Shown: positions 10,001-19,217 of the stretch, piece after piece
Layout: each line of letters starts with the position of its first letter
Numbering within the stretch: position 1 is the first letter of the stretch
Source of the DNA: Parietichytrium sp. I65-24A
Taxonomy: Eukaryota > Sar > Bigyra > Thraustochytrida > Thraustochytriidae
NCBI GenBank assembly: GCA_012862575.1
Contig: BLSF01000005.1
Span: 248,001-312,000 of the forward strand
Direction: 5' to 3'
DNA length: 64,000 nucleotides
Notes under the pieces: generated by a model
Seen by the model: the letters and a program-made list of their open reading frames with translations, nothing else
What the model was told of the DNA's origin: nothing
Database searches by the model: none
Made by a program: the position numbers and the translations under genes

Positions 10001-13000
10001 ATTGTGCTCTCAGAACTCTTCGCGTGGGGTGCGGGCAAAGCCGCTTCCGAGAGCCATGGAGACGACGACGACGACGACGACGACGACGATGCAAGTGAAA
10101 GCTCGGAGGAGGAAGGAGAGGACGAATCAGACAGTTCGGCTTCTGACAGAGACGGCAAGGGCGGTTTAATGATTCCTAGGCAGTCCAAGCTGCTCAAGGT
10201 TGCAAGGAAGGTTTGCAAACCGAGCAAAGGCGAATGGCTATGGCTTGCCCTCTCGAGGGCGATTTCCTCATTTTCGGCAAATTGTAGTGATGGCGAAGGC
10301 GGCTCCAGCTCGGAACCCGAGACAAACAAGAAGGCAAAATCTGCGCTTCGGCCAGTGTCGGGGCAAGATTTTACCAAGTTTGCGACAAAAAAGCTCGCAA
10401 TGAGAGCCGAGGAAGCTGAACGGGTATGCATGTGCTTTTCCAATAACGGCAACGACAACTTTGACGTTTTTGAGTTTGCACAGTATATTTCCCAGAGTGA
10501 AGAGAACATCAAAATTCCCATGGCTAAAGATGAGTCCTATGCGGCATTTGTCAAAGTTTGCCAGGCGGCAGGCAAAGGGCGCGATCAGCTGAAGAAACTC
10601 AAATTTTGCGATGGTCTCTTGGACGGATCAAAATCTCCCACATGGAGGGTCCGGTCGTTCCTAAAGAAACATTCCCCCAAGGAGTCATCCAAACAAGCTG
10701 TAGAAGCTGCACTTTTCAAGGCTGGAGGGAACGTGCACAAAGTCATTCAAGAGTTGATCAAACGCCACAAAGTGACGAGCCTTTCGTCGTGCTTCTATCT
10801 GGAATGTTTGAGAGTAGACACATCGTGTGACGGTTTCATCAGCTCTAAAAGAGCCCAAGCGATCCTCTCGAAAACCACCGGAGTGAAACTTGACAAGGCC
10901 GAGGTGGCGAAACTGTCATCTCACTTCGCTTTGGACGGGTCACCGGAGAAGTTCTCCTATGTGGCCCTCTCAGAGATGATTCAACCAGCTTACAATGACG
11001 CCAAGGAGAGTTTTGCAAAGTTGTGCGATGCGTGCGATAGATTGGATGTTCCGTTCAAGGTTGCCGATCTTGCTGGCGGTAAGCCGTCAGTATCCCGAAC
11101 GAAATTTGTTGCTGCACTGGAAAAGCTCGGGATACCGATGCTGAGAGAGACGTTGGCGGCAATCCTGTTGCTTACAGACCATACCTGCAGTGGGAAAATT
11201 TCCTTAAAGAAATTGTCGGGGGAAAAGGGGGGTGATGACTCGAATGACGATTCTGATGTCTCTTCAGCAGCAGAGAGCTCGGAGGGAAGCTCAGAGAACT
11301 CGGATTCCGAGGGCGGCGCCAAAACAAAAGCTGATTCTGCTGGAACGACCTTAAAATCTAGGTTTTTAAGCAAACTCCGTGCTACCCGCGCCGCGAAGAG
11401 TGAGGAATCAGGTCCCAACAAGGCAAAGAAGGATGGCAAGAAGAAAATCAGAAAGGGAAAAAATGGTAGCGACTCCTCGGAAGGAGAAGAGGGCGGCGAG
11501 GGATCATCGAGCAGCGACGAAAATAGCGCCTCCGCGAGCTCCGAGGATGAAGATGGAGGCCGTTGGAAAGGCAAGAGGGGCGACATGAATTCGAAGGAAG
11601 AAGTGATCAGTTCCACATTGCTCGCTAAAATTAGCGCCGGGTTCCGCAGTTCTCTCGAAAATTCCAAAACAAATCAATGGGAGGCCTTAGAGTTGAATCT
11701 GGCCGAGCAAGACCGCGAAAAGTCAGGCTTGGTAGCGCAAAAGGTAGTACAAAAACTCTTTGCCCAATGCATAGGAACCAAAACTCTGAAAACTACAGAG
11801 TGGAAGGAAGTCTTTGCCTCAGTGAAAACCGATTCGGGGATTATCTGGTATTCCGCATGCTTCGCATTTCTCTTGCCAGCATGCGACAAGAAGGCTCGCG
11901 ACATGTTGTCTTCCCTGCGAGAGGAATATTCAAACCGCGAAAGTGCTCAAAATACCCTTGTGAAAGAGCTAAAGGGCACCGGCGGGAAATTCGCGTCTCC
12001 CAAGGTCTTGTTTCAAGCCTTCTCCAAAGTGCTTGGTAGAGACTTGGGCAAATCGGAGAAAACAATGTTGAAAGACTGTTTTGGCGTCAAAGTAGATTCA
12101 TCTGTCGCAATTCACTGGCACGAAGTCGTCAAAATCGTGGACATTAAGCAAACCGCGAAACTGGTCCCACAGGTGGAGAAAAAGCTTTGCAATATATTGA
12201 GGTTCCTGAGTGTCTCTAGAGGCGTTCAAATGACTCGATTAGTGAAAAAGGTTGGGAAAGGGCAACCCACGGAGCAAATTTTTGCGCTAATGGACATGTG
12301 CAAATTCCCTCTGACCGAGAGCGAGAAGTTTGCTGTCTTGAATGCGTTATCAACAAATGAAAAGATTTCCTTCAGGCCACTCGTTGCCATGGCTGCTGGA
12401 AGCGCCTCGACTTTAACCCAAGAAGGAAACGAAAGCGAAAGTGAAGCTGACAACGGCGAAAGCGAGGATTCCGATTCAGCCGCTGGCGAGGATACCAGGG
12501 CATCAAGAAAAAAGGAAAGCAATTTGAAGAAGAAAACTAAACAGGGAGACGGCTCCTCTGACGAAAGTGGAGGCTCCGCTTCTGATTCTGATTCTGCTTT
12601 TGACCCTGGGTCTGATTCTGAATCCAGCAGAACGTGGAGAAAAACTGCAAAGGATAAGAGGAAAGGAAAAAGGAAAAAGGGCAGTCGCAAGTCGCAGTCA
12701 CACGCGATGCAAGGCTCTTCGAGCTCCGAGTCGGGCTCCGAGTCTGGTTCTCAGTTCAATTCCTCGGACTCGGAGGACGGGAGGAGCAACAGGAAAGGCA
12801 GCTGGTCTCATGAAAGCAGCGACAGCAAAAGCGGATTTTCGAGCCATGGTTCTGACAGCAGTGGGTCCGAATTCGACTCTGATGACTCCTGGGGAGGTGG
12901 TTTGCGCTCTGTCGACGGCAATAGAAAGAAACCGTCAAGAAAAAAAGAAGACAGAAAATCGCGCAAGCGTGGTCACGCCAACAGTTCGCGGCGTGCAGTG

Positions 13001-15055
13001 CAACTTGAGGATGATGAGCAATACGATTACGACATGGAGCGTGCATTGAAAAAGGCGTTTGACATGATTGATGCAGATCGAAATGGGCTCGTTGATGAGA
13101 AGGAGCTTGGCAGGGTAATGTTAGCCCTGAAAAAAGAGTGCTCTCAGGAAGAGATTCAAGCTGCTCTGCAACGCGGGGACGCTGACGCTGATGGGATGCT
13201 TTCGAAACGGGAATTTGTTCGCGTCATGAAGAAGTTGCTCAATACTCAGAAGGGAAAGTTCACGTCCCAGCGCGAAGCTGACATTCAGAGTGTCTTCGAA
13301 AGCATGGATTTAAATGGGGATGGGACTGTTTCTATCCCCGAGTTTCAAAAATCTCTTGAAAAGCTTATTGGTAGCCGACTGCGCGCGTCTCACATAAAGA
13401 AGCTTGTAAAAGTGGTCGACCAAAATAAGGATGGAGCAATATCGTACTCTGAGTTCGTGGAGCTCTTGCGCACAGTGGCAAAGTCCCGAAGACACGCGTT
13501 GAGACTCGGGGTCGTGGACGACAAGCTGTACTCGTTCCTCCACCAGATCATCCGCGGCCCAGTTCCGGATCCTTGCACCTATCTCGGCGCGTTCATTAAA
13601 ATGCCAAAGCACTTTCGACCTGGCATGTTGATGGAGCTTGACAACGAGAAATCCCACTCCGTTGAGAAGGCACTCTTGCGAACTGCGTCCATGGAGCTTG
13701 GAGCTAGGGATAAGCGAGGACGATCGCTGAGGGTCAAGGAATCTGAACCGGTTCTCTCATTCCAGGTCCAGCTGAGACAAGCAAAAGGAATCCCGATCAT
13801 TGCCGATGAGAAAGTCGCGTCCCGCATCATCGCTCGAAAAGCGAGGGTTTGCCTATACCGACGGACTGATGTGCTGAACGATGCCGGAGGTAACGTCTCT
13901 GATGACTCCAGTGCGTCTGACGGCTCCAAGGGAGCCGCTGCCCAACCAACAATGGCAACCGAGAAGAACGGGTATGTGGGCAACCAGTATGCAGTGACGG
14001 CAAACTGGAGGAAGAGTGAAGAGGACGTTTGGCACTTTGGAACTTCACATTCAAAGGATACCAGTAGCAAGGTCCTCTCATCGTTTGTAGTGCGCGTCTC
14101 CGAGCTCTTCAAGCAGGAGTGTGCTTCTCGTGGAGAGCATTTGTGTCTACTCATCGAGTTAACTTTGACTGTGCAGCAAAAAGGAAAGGACAAGCGAAGC
14201 TCTGCCCCGCTGGAAGTGGGGTGTGGATGGAGCATCATTGAGCTCGATCAAGTTGAGCAGGCATGCTTTGACGGTCGAGACCTCAAGGCCACCGTACGCG
14301 GGGGAACTCCGTCGATGCCAGCCGATATCTACTCTGAAGATATTCGCTCCCGCAGAAATGGCTGGCGCGCTTTCAGACGCTCGCTGTCTACTAATCAGCA
14401 CATATCGCCAACACTGCGCCTAAGGTGTCAAGGAACTCAGAAGACGAGCAAGTCGTTCCAGAGAGCGCTTTGCTCGCTTCCACCCACCATCGTGGTGGCG
14501 CATTGCTCACTTCCTCTAATCGTCACATTCCACGAGCTCCAGGCATCAGGCGCTTTGGGCAAGACGGGTCGGAGCGGGGATCAAGTGAGGAGCGATCCTG
14601 TTTTGCGGGTGTTCCCTAAAATCTTGCAAGATGCAGACATCCTGGCCCGCGCCGCTAAGAAATGGGAAAAGGCTGGTGGTCAAGCAATCAAAGACAGCGG
14701 CAAGCGGCACAAGGAGTTTTCGAAGCTTGTTTTGGGTTTCTGGCCACATCTTTGTGCTGTCGATCGTGGCGTCGAGACTGTGGAAGGACGCGTAAAGCAA
14801 AGAGGTCAAGTTTTGTCACCACACACTCAAAACCTCAAAAAGCATTCTCAAGCTAGTGGAGACCTCTTCTTCTTCGCCTCCCCCGACTCACCCATGTCGA
14901 CAACGACCATGAGGCGAAGCAGCAGCAGCAAGCTTCGGGCTTCTTCCTGGAGCATGACTGGCAACAAGTCGGAAGATGTCAGCGAGGAGAGGAACAAGGG
15001 TGCAACCGGCGATCTGTTGTACAAGCCATTCAATATCAAGGAGACCCTGATTTAA
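7067..15055 (+). CDS. Giant Tudor-like repeat / acidic-linker / EF-hand protein, 2662 aa
   Basis: A single uninterrupted 8-kb exon. The N-terminus has a weak first unit (about 5-45) and then three clear Tudor/agenet-like repeats at about 52-105, 148-200 and 236-290. Their core is FRGKxxxxEYPG followed by DVxYDDGDxDxG. The middle (about 320-1980) alternates helical modules, several resembling decayed EF-hand pairs (LDTLDPENSGKIVLSELF, LRVDTSCDGFISSKRAQA), with Asp/Glu/Ser-rich linkers, including an 11-Asp run from GAC repeats near 10060. Four canonical EF-hands follow at about 1999, 2037, 2080 and 2117 (DADRNGLVDEKE, DADADGMLSKRE, DLNGDGTVSIPE, DQNKDGAISYSE). A beta-rich region at about 2220-2430 (VCLYRRTD, GCGWSIIEL, GGTPS) weakly resembles the N-terminal domain of the ciliary protein nephrocystin-4. 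Calcium binding is well supported. The Tudor-like units may bind modified tails, and the acidic serine linkers look like CK2 targets. Overall function is unknown. Confidence 0.85.
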   Translation: MAQAGSRVQRKKGGVDGVVERVNANGSLCVAFCDGSREEQATRRSVHVVREEPLAKGDRVMARFRGNPKNDEFPGVVRRLLPGGALDIDYDDGDKDSAVPPHLVRPLLKSPGKTAHSEDETASDGENGNRDGLEEESDAEDTTIRAGDKVMCRFRGKPNNDEYPGTVVAVRGGVIDVDYDDGDRDRGIPIASARLTKAAAKGAKRKGKRSAGKEGRNAGSSEDEAGESSGDEQSVFKKGERVFAKFRGKADGKEYPGIIARRHPNGTYDVNYDDGDRDTGLPADVIRSGESGNKSSRISTSPRAMPSKERQKRRVKDNVITETSEEEGENGDSSSEADSGSGGETDTEEETTGRKKKSSSKKRDKAGSPSSLMEQLKNYMTASESTQVMVGAPVLVRSTTGKREWQKAVVLSAQGSGAFNVLHCGGKASKEEEVRANRVKFDERRAVTIDKFCEMLHDMEAESHAGWLFATEFERCVGEEFELNCSESDMELISKEYGSRRKKGLLNIGKMETYLGFHAEKAKKSPRAKKISQGMLESAMSALAKLVKNPSSKAWKALCGKSFTSQELASLCEGTLKKLSWSASQADEIVSVLDRTGGKMVEGSDLIYFALMAEEDLFAEATINAFREEVHGHQDQALKQTEKKKRKKIVESSDSGSGDSDTDKAPDPFLEKLSNVWAAFTNQDKSGARWLEGKAARAVLVEQFKSIANKKAIDAVLKLTCFASDEDGSGDEGEEGEPKRLANRLSLFRKSTATSVKFAYPKFINSLVIGPQSVEQVLEKLQGHLSRDRIAGSDQFLKGVRGLGKKALSEVAIKFRSSFSAPLTLEELYTLAQAANALTGSDKAITVDTAINCKELASWVKKNGYLSDPRSSKATKSAIEAFRKHFGKAVCRSEKKLCERVKLQVGKKDEKKKRPRKKSTAASSSSEDEEEEEEKGEDAEERISRTDLAKALRGGSYKVANLHVRLILDTLDPENSGKIVLSELFAWGAGKAASESHGDDDDDDDDDDASESSEEEGEDESDSSASDRDGKGGLMIPRQSKLLKVARKVCKPSKGEWLWLALSRAISSFSANCSDGEGGSSSEPETNKKAKSALRPVSGQDFTKFATKKLAMRAEEAERVCMCFSNNGNDNFDVFEFAQYISQSEENIKIPMAKDESYAAFVKVCQAAGKGRDQLKKLKFCDGLLDGSKSPTWRVRSFLKKHSPKESSKQAVEAALFKAGGNVHKVIQELIKRHKVTSLSSCFYLECLRVDTSCDGFISSKRAQAILSKTTGVKLDKAEVAKLSSHFALDGSPEKFSYVALSEMIQPAYNDAKESFAKLCDACDRLDVPFKVADLAGGKPSVSRTKFVAALEKLGIPMLRETLAAILLLTDHTCSGKISLKKLSGEKGGDDSNDDSDVSSAAESSEGSSENSDSEGGAKTKADSAGTTLKSRFLSKLRATRAAKSEESGPNKAKKDGKKKIRKGKNGSDSSEGEEGGEGSSSSDENSASASSEDEDGGRWKGKRGDMNSKEEVISSTLLAKISAGFRSSLENSKTNQWEALELNLAEQDREKSGLVAQKVVQKLFAQCIGTKTLKTTEWKEVFASVKTDSGIIWYSACFAFLLPACDKKARDMLSSLREEYSNRESAQNTLVKELKGTGGKFASPKVLFQAFSKVLGRDLGKSEKTMLKDCFGVKVDSSVAIHWHEVVKIVDIKQTAKLVPQVEKKLCNILRFLSVSRGVQMTRLVKKVGKGQPTEQIFALMDMCKFPLTESEKFAVLNALSTNEKISFRPLVAMAAGSASTLTQEGNESESEADNGESEDSDSAAGEDTRASRKKESNLKKKTKQGDGSSDESGGSASDSDSAFDPGSDSESSRTWRKTAKDKRKGKRKKGSRKSQSHAMQGSSSSESGSESGSQFNSSDSEDGRSNRKGSWSHESSDSKSGFSSHGSDSSGSEFDSDDSWGGGLRSVDGNRKKPSRKKEDRKSRKRGHANSSRRAVQLEDDEQYDYDMERALKKAFDMIDADRNGLVDEKELGRVMLALKKECSQEEIQAALQRGDADADGMLSKREFVRVMKKLLNTQKGKFTSQREADIQSVFESMDLNGDGTVSIPEFQKSLEKLIGSRLRASHIKKLVKVVDQNKDGAISYSEFVELLRTVAKSRRHALRLGVVDDKLYSFLHQIIRGPVPDPCTYLGAFIKMPKHFRPGMLMELDNEKSHSVEKALLRTASMELGARDKRGRSLRVKESEPVLSFQVQLRQAKGIPIIADEKVASRIIARKARVCLYRRTDVLNDAGGNVSDDSSASDGSKGAAAQPTMATEKNGYVGNQYAVTANWRKSEEDVWHFGTSHSKDTSSKVLSSFVVRVSELFKQECASRGEHLCLLIELTLTVQQKGKDKRSSAPLEVGCGWSIIELDQVEQACFDGRDLKATVRGGTPSMPADIYSEDIRSRRNGWRAFRRSLSTNQHISPTLRLRCQGTQKTSKSFQRALCSLPPTIVVAHCSLPLIVTFHELQASGALGKTGRSGDQVRSDPVLRVFPKILQDADILARAAKKWEKAGGQAIKDSGKRHKEFSKLVLGFWPHLCAVDRGVETVEGRVKQRGQVLSPHTQNLKKHSQASGDLFFFASPDSPMSTTTMRRSSSSKLRASSWSMTGNKSEDVSEERNKGATGDLLYKPFNIKETLI
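10060..10090 (+). repeat. (GAC)n codon repeat inside a coding region
   Basis: About ten consecutive GAC triplets plus one GAT encode an 11-Asp run in an acidic linker of the giant EF-hand protein. The repeat is in frame, so length changes would alter the linker without breaking the gene. Confidence 0.9.
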
Positions 15056-15225
15056 GATTAAACTCATTCCTTGGTGCCCCACAGTCCAAACAAAACCCTT
15101 TGTGGGCGATACATCGAAAGAAATCAAAAACAGTAAAGAGGGCAGAAAAAGTGTGAGTAATTAGACGTTCGTCATGAAGTCGACCTAAAGTAATAAAAGA
15201 ATTCTAGACGTGGCTTGCGAGTTCA

Positions 15226-17562
15226 TCATGCACCAAACATCTTTTGAGCCATCCGCTTCTCCTTGGCCTTTTGCCGAACAATTTGAGCGTTAATGCGTTG
15301 CATTAGTTGGCTAATCGCTTTGTCCTCTGGAGCAAGGGCCTCGGCCTTGCTCAGAGTTGTTTTCGCGCTCTGAAATGCGTTTTTCTTCTCTTGCGCGAAT
15401 GCAAGGCGATAAAGAGCCTTTACTGAATCTCCATCGATCTCAAGCGCTTTCTGTGCGAACTTTTCCACGTCTGGCCACTGCTCTAGCTTCGAGTGGCACT
15501 GTGCGACATTCAGATTGAGAGAAAGCTTAATAGCATCGACCTCCTTGATATCGTCAGGCGACAGGTCAAAGAATCGCTCGCAATGTTGCAGCGCAAGGTG
15601 ATATCTGTTGATGGCAGCTGCGTAGACCCCGTCCTTGAAGAGATCGTTTCCTTCGTCCTTGTTTCTGACCACTTTTCTCATGAGGTCAGGCTTCTTGAGC
15701 TTCCTTGTGTCGTTGATATCTCTTCCCCCATTCGCTGCGCGCTCAGCTTCAGCGAGTTTGGCCTCCTCCTCCATCTTCTTTTCGGTAGCAACGCGTTCTT
15801 CTTCTAGTTTGCTAAAATAAGACCCACACAGTGTCTCTAGCCCCTGGTTGAAGGCGTCAAACTTCGCAGCGAAGAGTGCTTCTGATTCTTTCAAATCAGA
15901 TGATGACTCGCCGTCGTGCTCGAAAAGCCACTCCTCGTATTCATCTGCAAGCGCAGAGCACCCCTTTTTATCGATCAACTCGGTATGCGGCCCAGACTTG
16001 CTGGAGAGGTTTCGCACCTCGAAAATTTTGGACTCGAGCTTGTTGCGGGCCGAATGCAAAGATGCGACCAGGCGATCGATTTCGTCCAGCTCTTGCTCCA
16101 TTTCGATGAAGCTTTCAAGCCCCGTCAAATCTTCTTCGGGTTGATCCAACAAAGCTTCCAATTTGGCGAGGTTTTCAAAAGCTGGACGGACAACTGTGCC
16201 AGATGGTTCAAATTTCTTTGCGCAATGAAAGGCAGCTCCAAAGCACACCGAGGCGATGGAATCCATTGTAACGTTGAGACTCACGTTCTCGCCGAGGGCT
16301 GCTGAAATAGCTTCCTTCACGAAAGGAGGCCGCATACCGCCTCCGATGATCTCGCAGGAAGAAATCTTCGCCTTGTCCTCTTCGTCAAGCTTGCCGATAA
16401 CATCCGCGAAAAAGTCCTGGATTCGAGCTTTCAGTGGTTGGCAGAGCTCCTCCAGCTCCACCTTGGTCATGGCAAAAGTGACGTCCTCGTCATTTACTAG
16501 CGACTCACACACAACCTTGGTAACCGGCGCGGCACTGAGAGCTTCCTTTAAGTTGCGGACCTGGTTCATGAGGCGCACACTACCTTTCGAGCCATATGTC
16601 ACCGCCTCGCCCTTGCGCTTGAGACAATCAGCATTCAAGTGGTCGAAGAGAGCGCGGTCTACAGCGCTGCCGCCTAGCCCACCGACGCAACCGGATGCCA
16701 AGCACGTCCCTTTTTTCCCCTCCCACTTGTAGACCGCGATCGAAGTGTACTGGTGTCCAACGTCAATAATTGGGACCACGCTTGTGTCCAACGCTTCTGC
16801 AGAGCGCTTCGTCCCGTAATCCATGGCGGCAGCTTCAGTACGGCCGACGACGCGCAACAATTCGATGCCTGCAATCTTTGCAGCGCGGCATACTGCCTGA
16901 CGTTGAGCTGATTCGAACGAGTCAGGAACGACGATGACCCAGTTGAGCTTGCCGTCGCTTTCGGCGAAACTTGCGAGCTTCTTGATCATCATCGCCAAAA
17001 GATGTTCAGCGCGCGCCTCGATCTCCTTATCACCCACCGAGGTCTTGAATATCTTCCCATGAGTTTCGTCGTCCAAAAACGTCCCGATGATTGGCTCAAA
17101 ATTCATCTCTGCTCTCTGCTCCGGGGTGCTATGCGCATAATCAACGAACTGCATCAGGTCCTCCACAGTGCAGTGCTTGTTCGTAGTCTTGAGCTGCACG
17201 GCAACTTCTCCAAAAGACCTGTGCCCTGCCGCGAACGAGATCACCATCGGCGTATCCTGCTTGGACATGTCATTTCTGCACAGCTCAATTTGCAGGTTTT
17301 GCGTCGATATCTTCGCCACTATCGACGAGTCTGATCCCTTTTGCGCCACCGCCACGCCGCATCATACATCCCACAACATCATCCCCATTTTCCAGCATCA
17401 TACATACCACATAGCAGAATTCACAACACAAACACACACGCGAAACACTTTGCTGTCAGCTCGCAACCTCCCACACTTGCGTACACTCACCAGCACTTCA
17501 CAACTCACTAGATCCATCGCCCCGACATACTCTGGCGTTGCGCCTTGCTGCACGAACTCCAT
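15226..17562 (-). CDS. Divergent Hsp70/Hsp110-family ATPase fused to C-terminal TPR domain
   Basis: Two exons give 721 residues. Exon 1 (17562-17509) encodes MEFVQQGATPEYVGAMDL. A GTGAGT donor starts at 17508 and the acceptor CAAAAG ends at 17338. Exon 2 (17337-15226) opens with GSDSSIVAK, so the join restores the Hsp70 phosphate-1 motif VGAMDLGSDSS. The nucleotide-binding domain continues with VPDSFESAQRQAV, RTEAAAMDYG, IIDVGHQYTSIAVY and IIGGGMRPPFV. A helical, coiled-coil-rich segment (about 395-580) replaces a typical substrate-binding domain. It is followed by about three TPRs (GNDLFKDGVYAAAINRYHLA, KALEIDGDSVKALYRLAFA) and a C-terminus KMFGA without EEVD. TPR co-chaperones usually dock on Hsp70/90 tails; here the TPR is built in. 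Likely cytosolic. The long exon-2 frame alone begins with GTG and lacks the N-terminus, so the spliced model is preferred. Confidence 0.85.
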
Positions 17563-18599
17563 CTCGCTCGATCTCTCTTCCTCTCTTCCTCTCTTGCTCA
17601 CTTCCTCTCTCTTTCTTTCTCCTTCCCGTCCTCGCGCACCAGCTCTTTGTACGCGTCGTATGTACTAAACCCCGCTGTAGAGTGCATCGGTACTATTAGC
17701 GCAGCCTGTATTGGTTCCCAGTCCACTCGCCATCACTCGACCTTCGAGAACTAACTTGTACTAACTTACTCGATCAATCGATTCAATCGATACACATCGA
17801 CGCAATAAAATGCAATAAACTCGATCAATCGATTCAATCGATACACATTCGACGCAATAAAATGCAATAAACGTAAAGACATTCGACCCCTCGTGCAACC
17901 TTGTGCGCGAAGGGTCCCGAAATGTGACACTGTGGAGGAGGGAAAGAGAGACAGCCGAGTACGAGGACGATGTGATTTTTGGCGTCGAGTCGAAGGATTG
18001 GCTGCCCCGACAAATGAGACGCGACGCTCGTTTGTTGCAATCGGGATCCAAGAGATATGAATACGCTGCTGCGATAATCTTTGCCAAGTTGTGTATTCAC
18101 GAGACAAGTCATTAGCTAACCTTGTATCTGTGCAAGGGCGACTGCCTCGACTCGCCGCCGACACGAATCCAGGAGAATGGAATTCAAATGAACAAGTGCC
18201 TCCTAAATGTTTAGTTTACAGTAGACATACCGATCTCATCTCGATTCCACATGTGCTTTCGAAACGGATCCAAAGTCCGGTGCCGGAACAGGAAAGAGTG
18301 CCGGTAAGTTTTAACCCTGGGACCGCTTGGCAACGCATTGTCGCGCTTTGCGAGCATATTACACTTGGCTACGTGCTGAAGGCTCGCGTTGGTCATGATC
18401 TCTTGATACGCCTGTTATATATCTTGTTCTCCATTGCCCCCAACAAGTCTGAAAATGATGCTTTTTTTTTCCAAGTGTTTGTGGGTGTAGATTATATGTA
18501 TATCTTTTGGTGTTTTGTTTTGCGTTGGTGTCATTTGCGACGAAGTAGGAACAAGGTCAATACAGAGAAGTGGAGTGCACAAGAGGTGTGCGAAGCGGC
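17563..18599. other. Spacer with tandem repeat
   Basis: About 1 kb lies between the Hsp70-TPR start and the Spc24 stop. It begins with a CT-rich stretch, the promoter side of the Hsp70-TPR gene, and contains a two-copy tandem repeat (17770-17872). Several 60-250-codon frames cross it, but they lack protein-like features and partly run antisense to Spc24. Confidence 0.4.
17770..17872. repeat. Two-copy ~51-bp tandem repeat with ATCGAT palindromes
   Basis: Copy 1 (17770-17820) and copy 2 (17821-17872) are identical apart from one inserted T. Each begins TCGATCAATCGATTCAATCG, contains several ATCGAT-type palindromes, and ends in two AATAAA-like words (CAATAAAATGCAATAAAC). The near identity implies a recent duplication. 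Confidence 0.9.
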
Positions 18600-19217
18600 T
18601 CATGCGCCAATCATGTCCCAGAGCTCATTGGTGACCTCGAACGGGTTCTTCTCGTTGCTATTGATGGAGAAGGACTTGATCTCGCCAGATACAGGGTTGA
18701 TGACATTGCCAGCCACTATAGCCGGGTCGTTTTGCATGAAATTCCACTTGATATGCGAGACGTTCGCGAAGAGGCTAAGCGAGTGTTTGAGCACCATGAG
18801 CTGGTCCTGCGAGTCCTGCTTGGTCTCGCCAAGCCCCGCCTCCAGCTGAGCAACTTTCTTCTCCAGCTCCTCGATCGCCCGTTTCGCCGCGTCTTTCTCC
18901 ATCCCCTGCTGCCTAATGCGATTCTCCAGTGCCAACCTCTCATTATCCAGCGCCTCGATCTCCGGATTGGAAGGGGTTCGCGCCGCCAGCTCCTCCGCGC
19001 TGCGCTGCGCCTCTGAGATCATCGATCCGCAGCGGCGCACCAGCTTTTCCGCATCCGTCTCGCACTCGGCGAACACGTCCGCGATCTCACGCTGCAGACC
19101 AACGCATCTCTCCACGCGCTCCGCGTCCTCCGTCTCCGCGCACAGCTTCTCCACCTCGTCCACGATGCCCTCCGTCTCGCTCCACGCCTCCCCGCTGCTG
19201 CCCACGCTTTGCGCCAT
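18600..19217 (-). CDS. SPC24: Spc24-like kinetochore Ndc80-complex subunit
   Basis: The 205-residue protein has a long coiled coil (about 15-140: EIEALDNERLALENRI, AIEELEKKVAQLEAGLGE) and a small C-terminal globular domain (about 148-205). The globular domain includes LFANVSHIKWNFM, VINPVSGEIKSFSI and the end NPFEVTNELWDMIGA. The IKWNF start and the W-containing final helix match the Spc24 RWD-like head. That head pairs with Spc25 to link the Ndc80 complex to inner-kinetochore receptors. The length is typical (human 197 aa). The open frame starts at a GTG at 19223; the ATG two codons on, at 19217, is used. Assignment rests on architecture and C-terminal pattern, since Spc24 evolves fast; a generic coiled-coil protein is the alternative. 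Confidence 0.75.
   Translation of the reverse strand: MAQSVGSSGEAWSETEGIVDEVEKLCAETEDAERVERCVGLQREIADVFAECETDAEKLVRRCGSMISEAQRSAEELAARTPSNPEIEALDNERLALENRIRQQGMEKDAAKRAIEELEKKVAQLEAGLGETKQDSQDQLMVLKHSLSLFANVSHIKWNFMQNDPAIVAGNVINPVSGEIKSFSINSNEKNPFEVTNELWDMIGA

Noticed and set aside
10990-11667. 225-codon minus-strand frame rich in Ser/Pro/Leu
   Set aside because: It is a shadow of the acidic-serine coding region of the giant EF-hand protein.
18091-18849. 252-codon plus-strand frame
   Set aside because: Its second half is antisense to Spc24 and the first half lies in a low-complexity spacer. It shows no domain or coherent composition.
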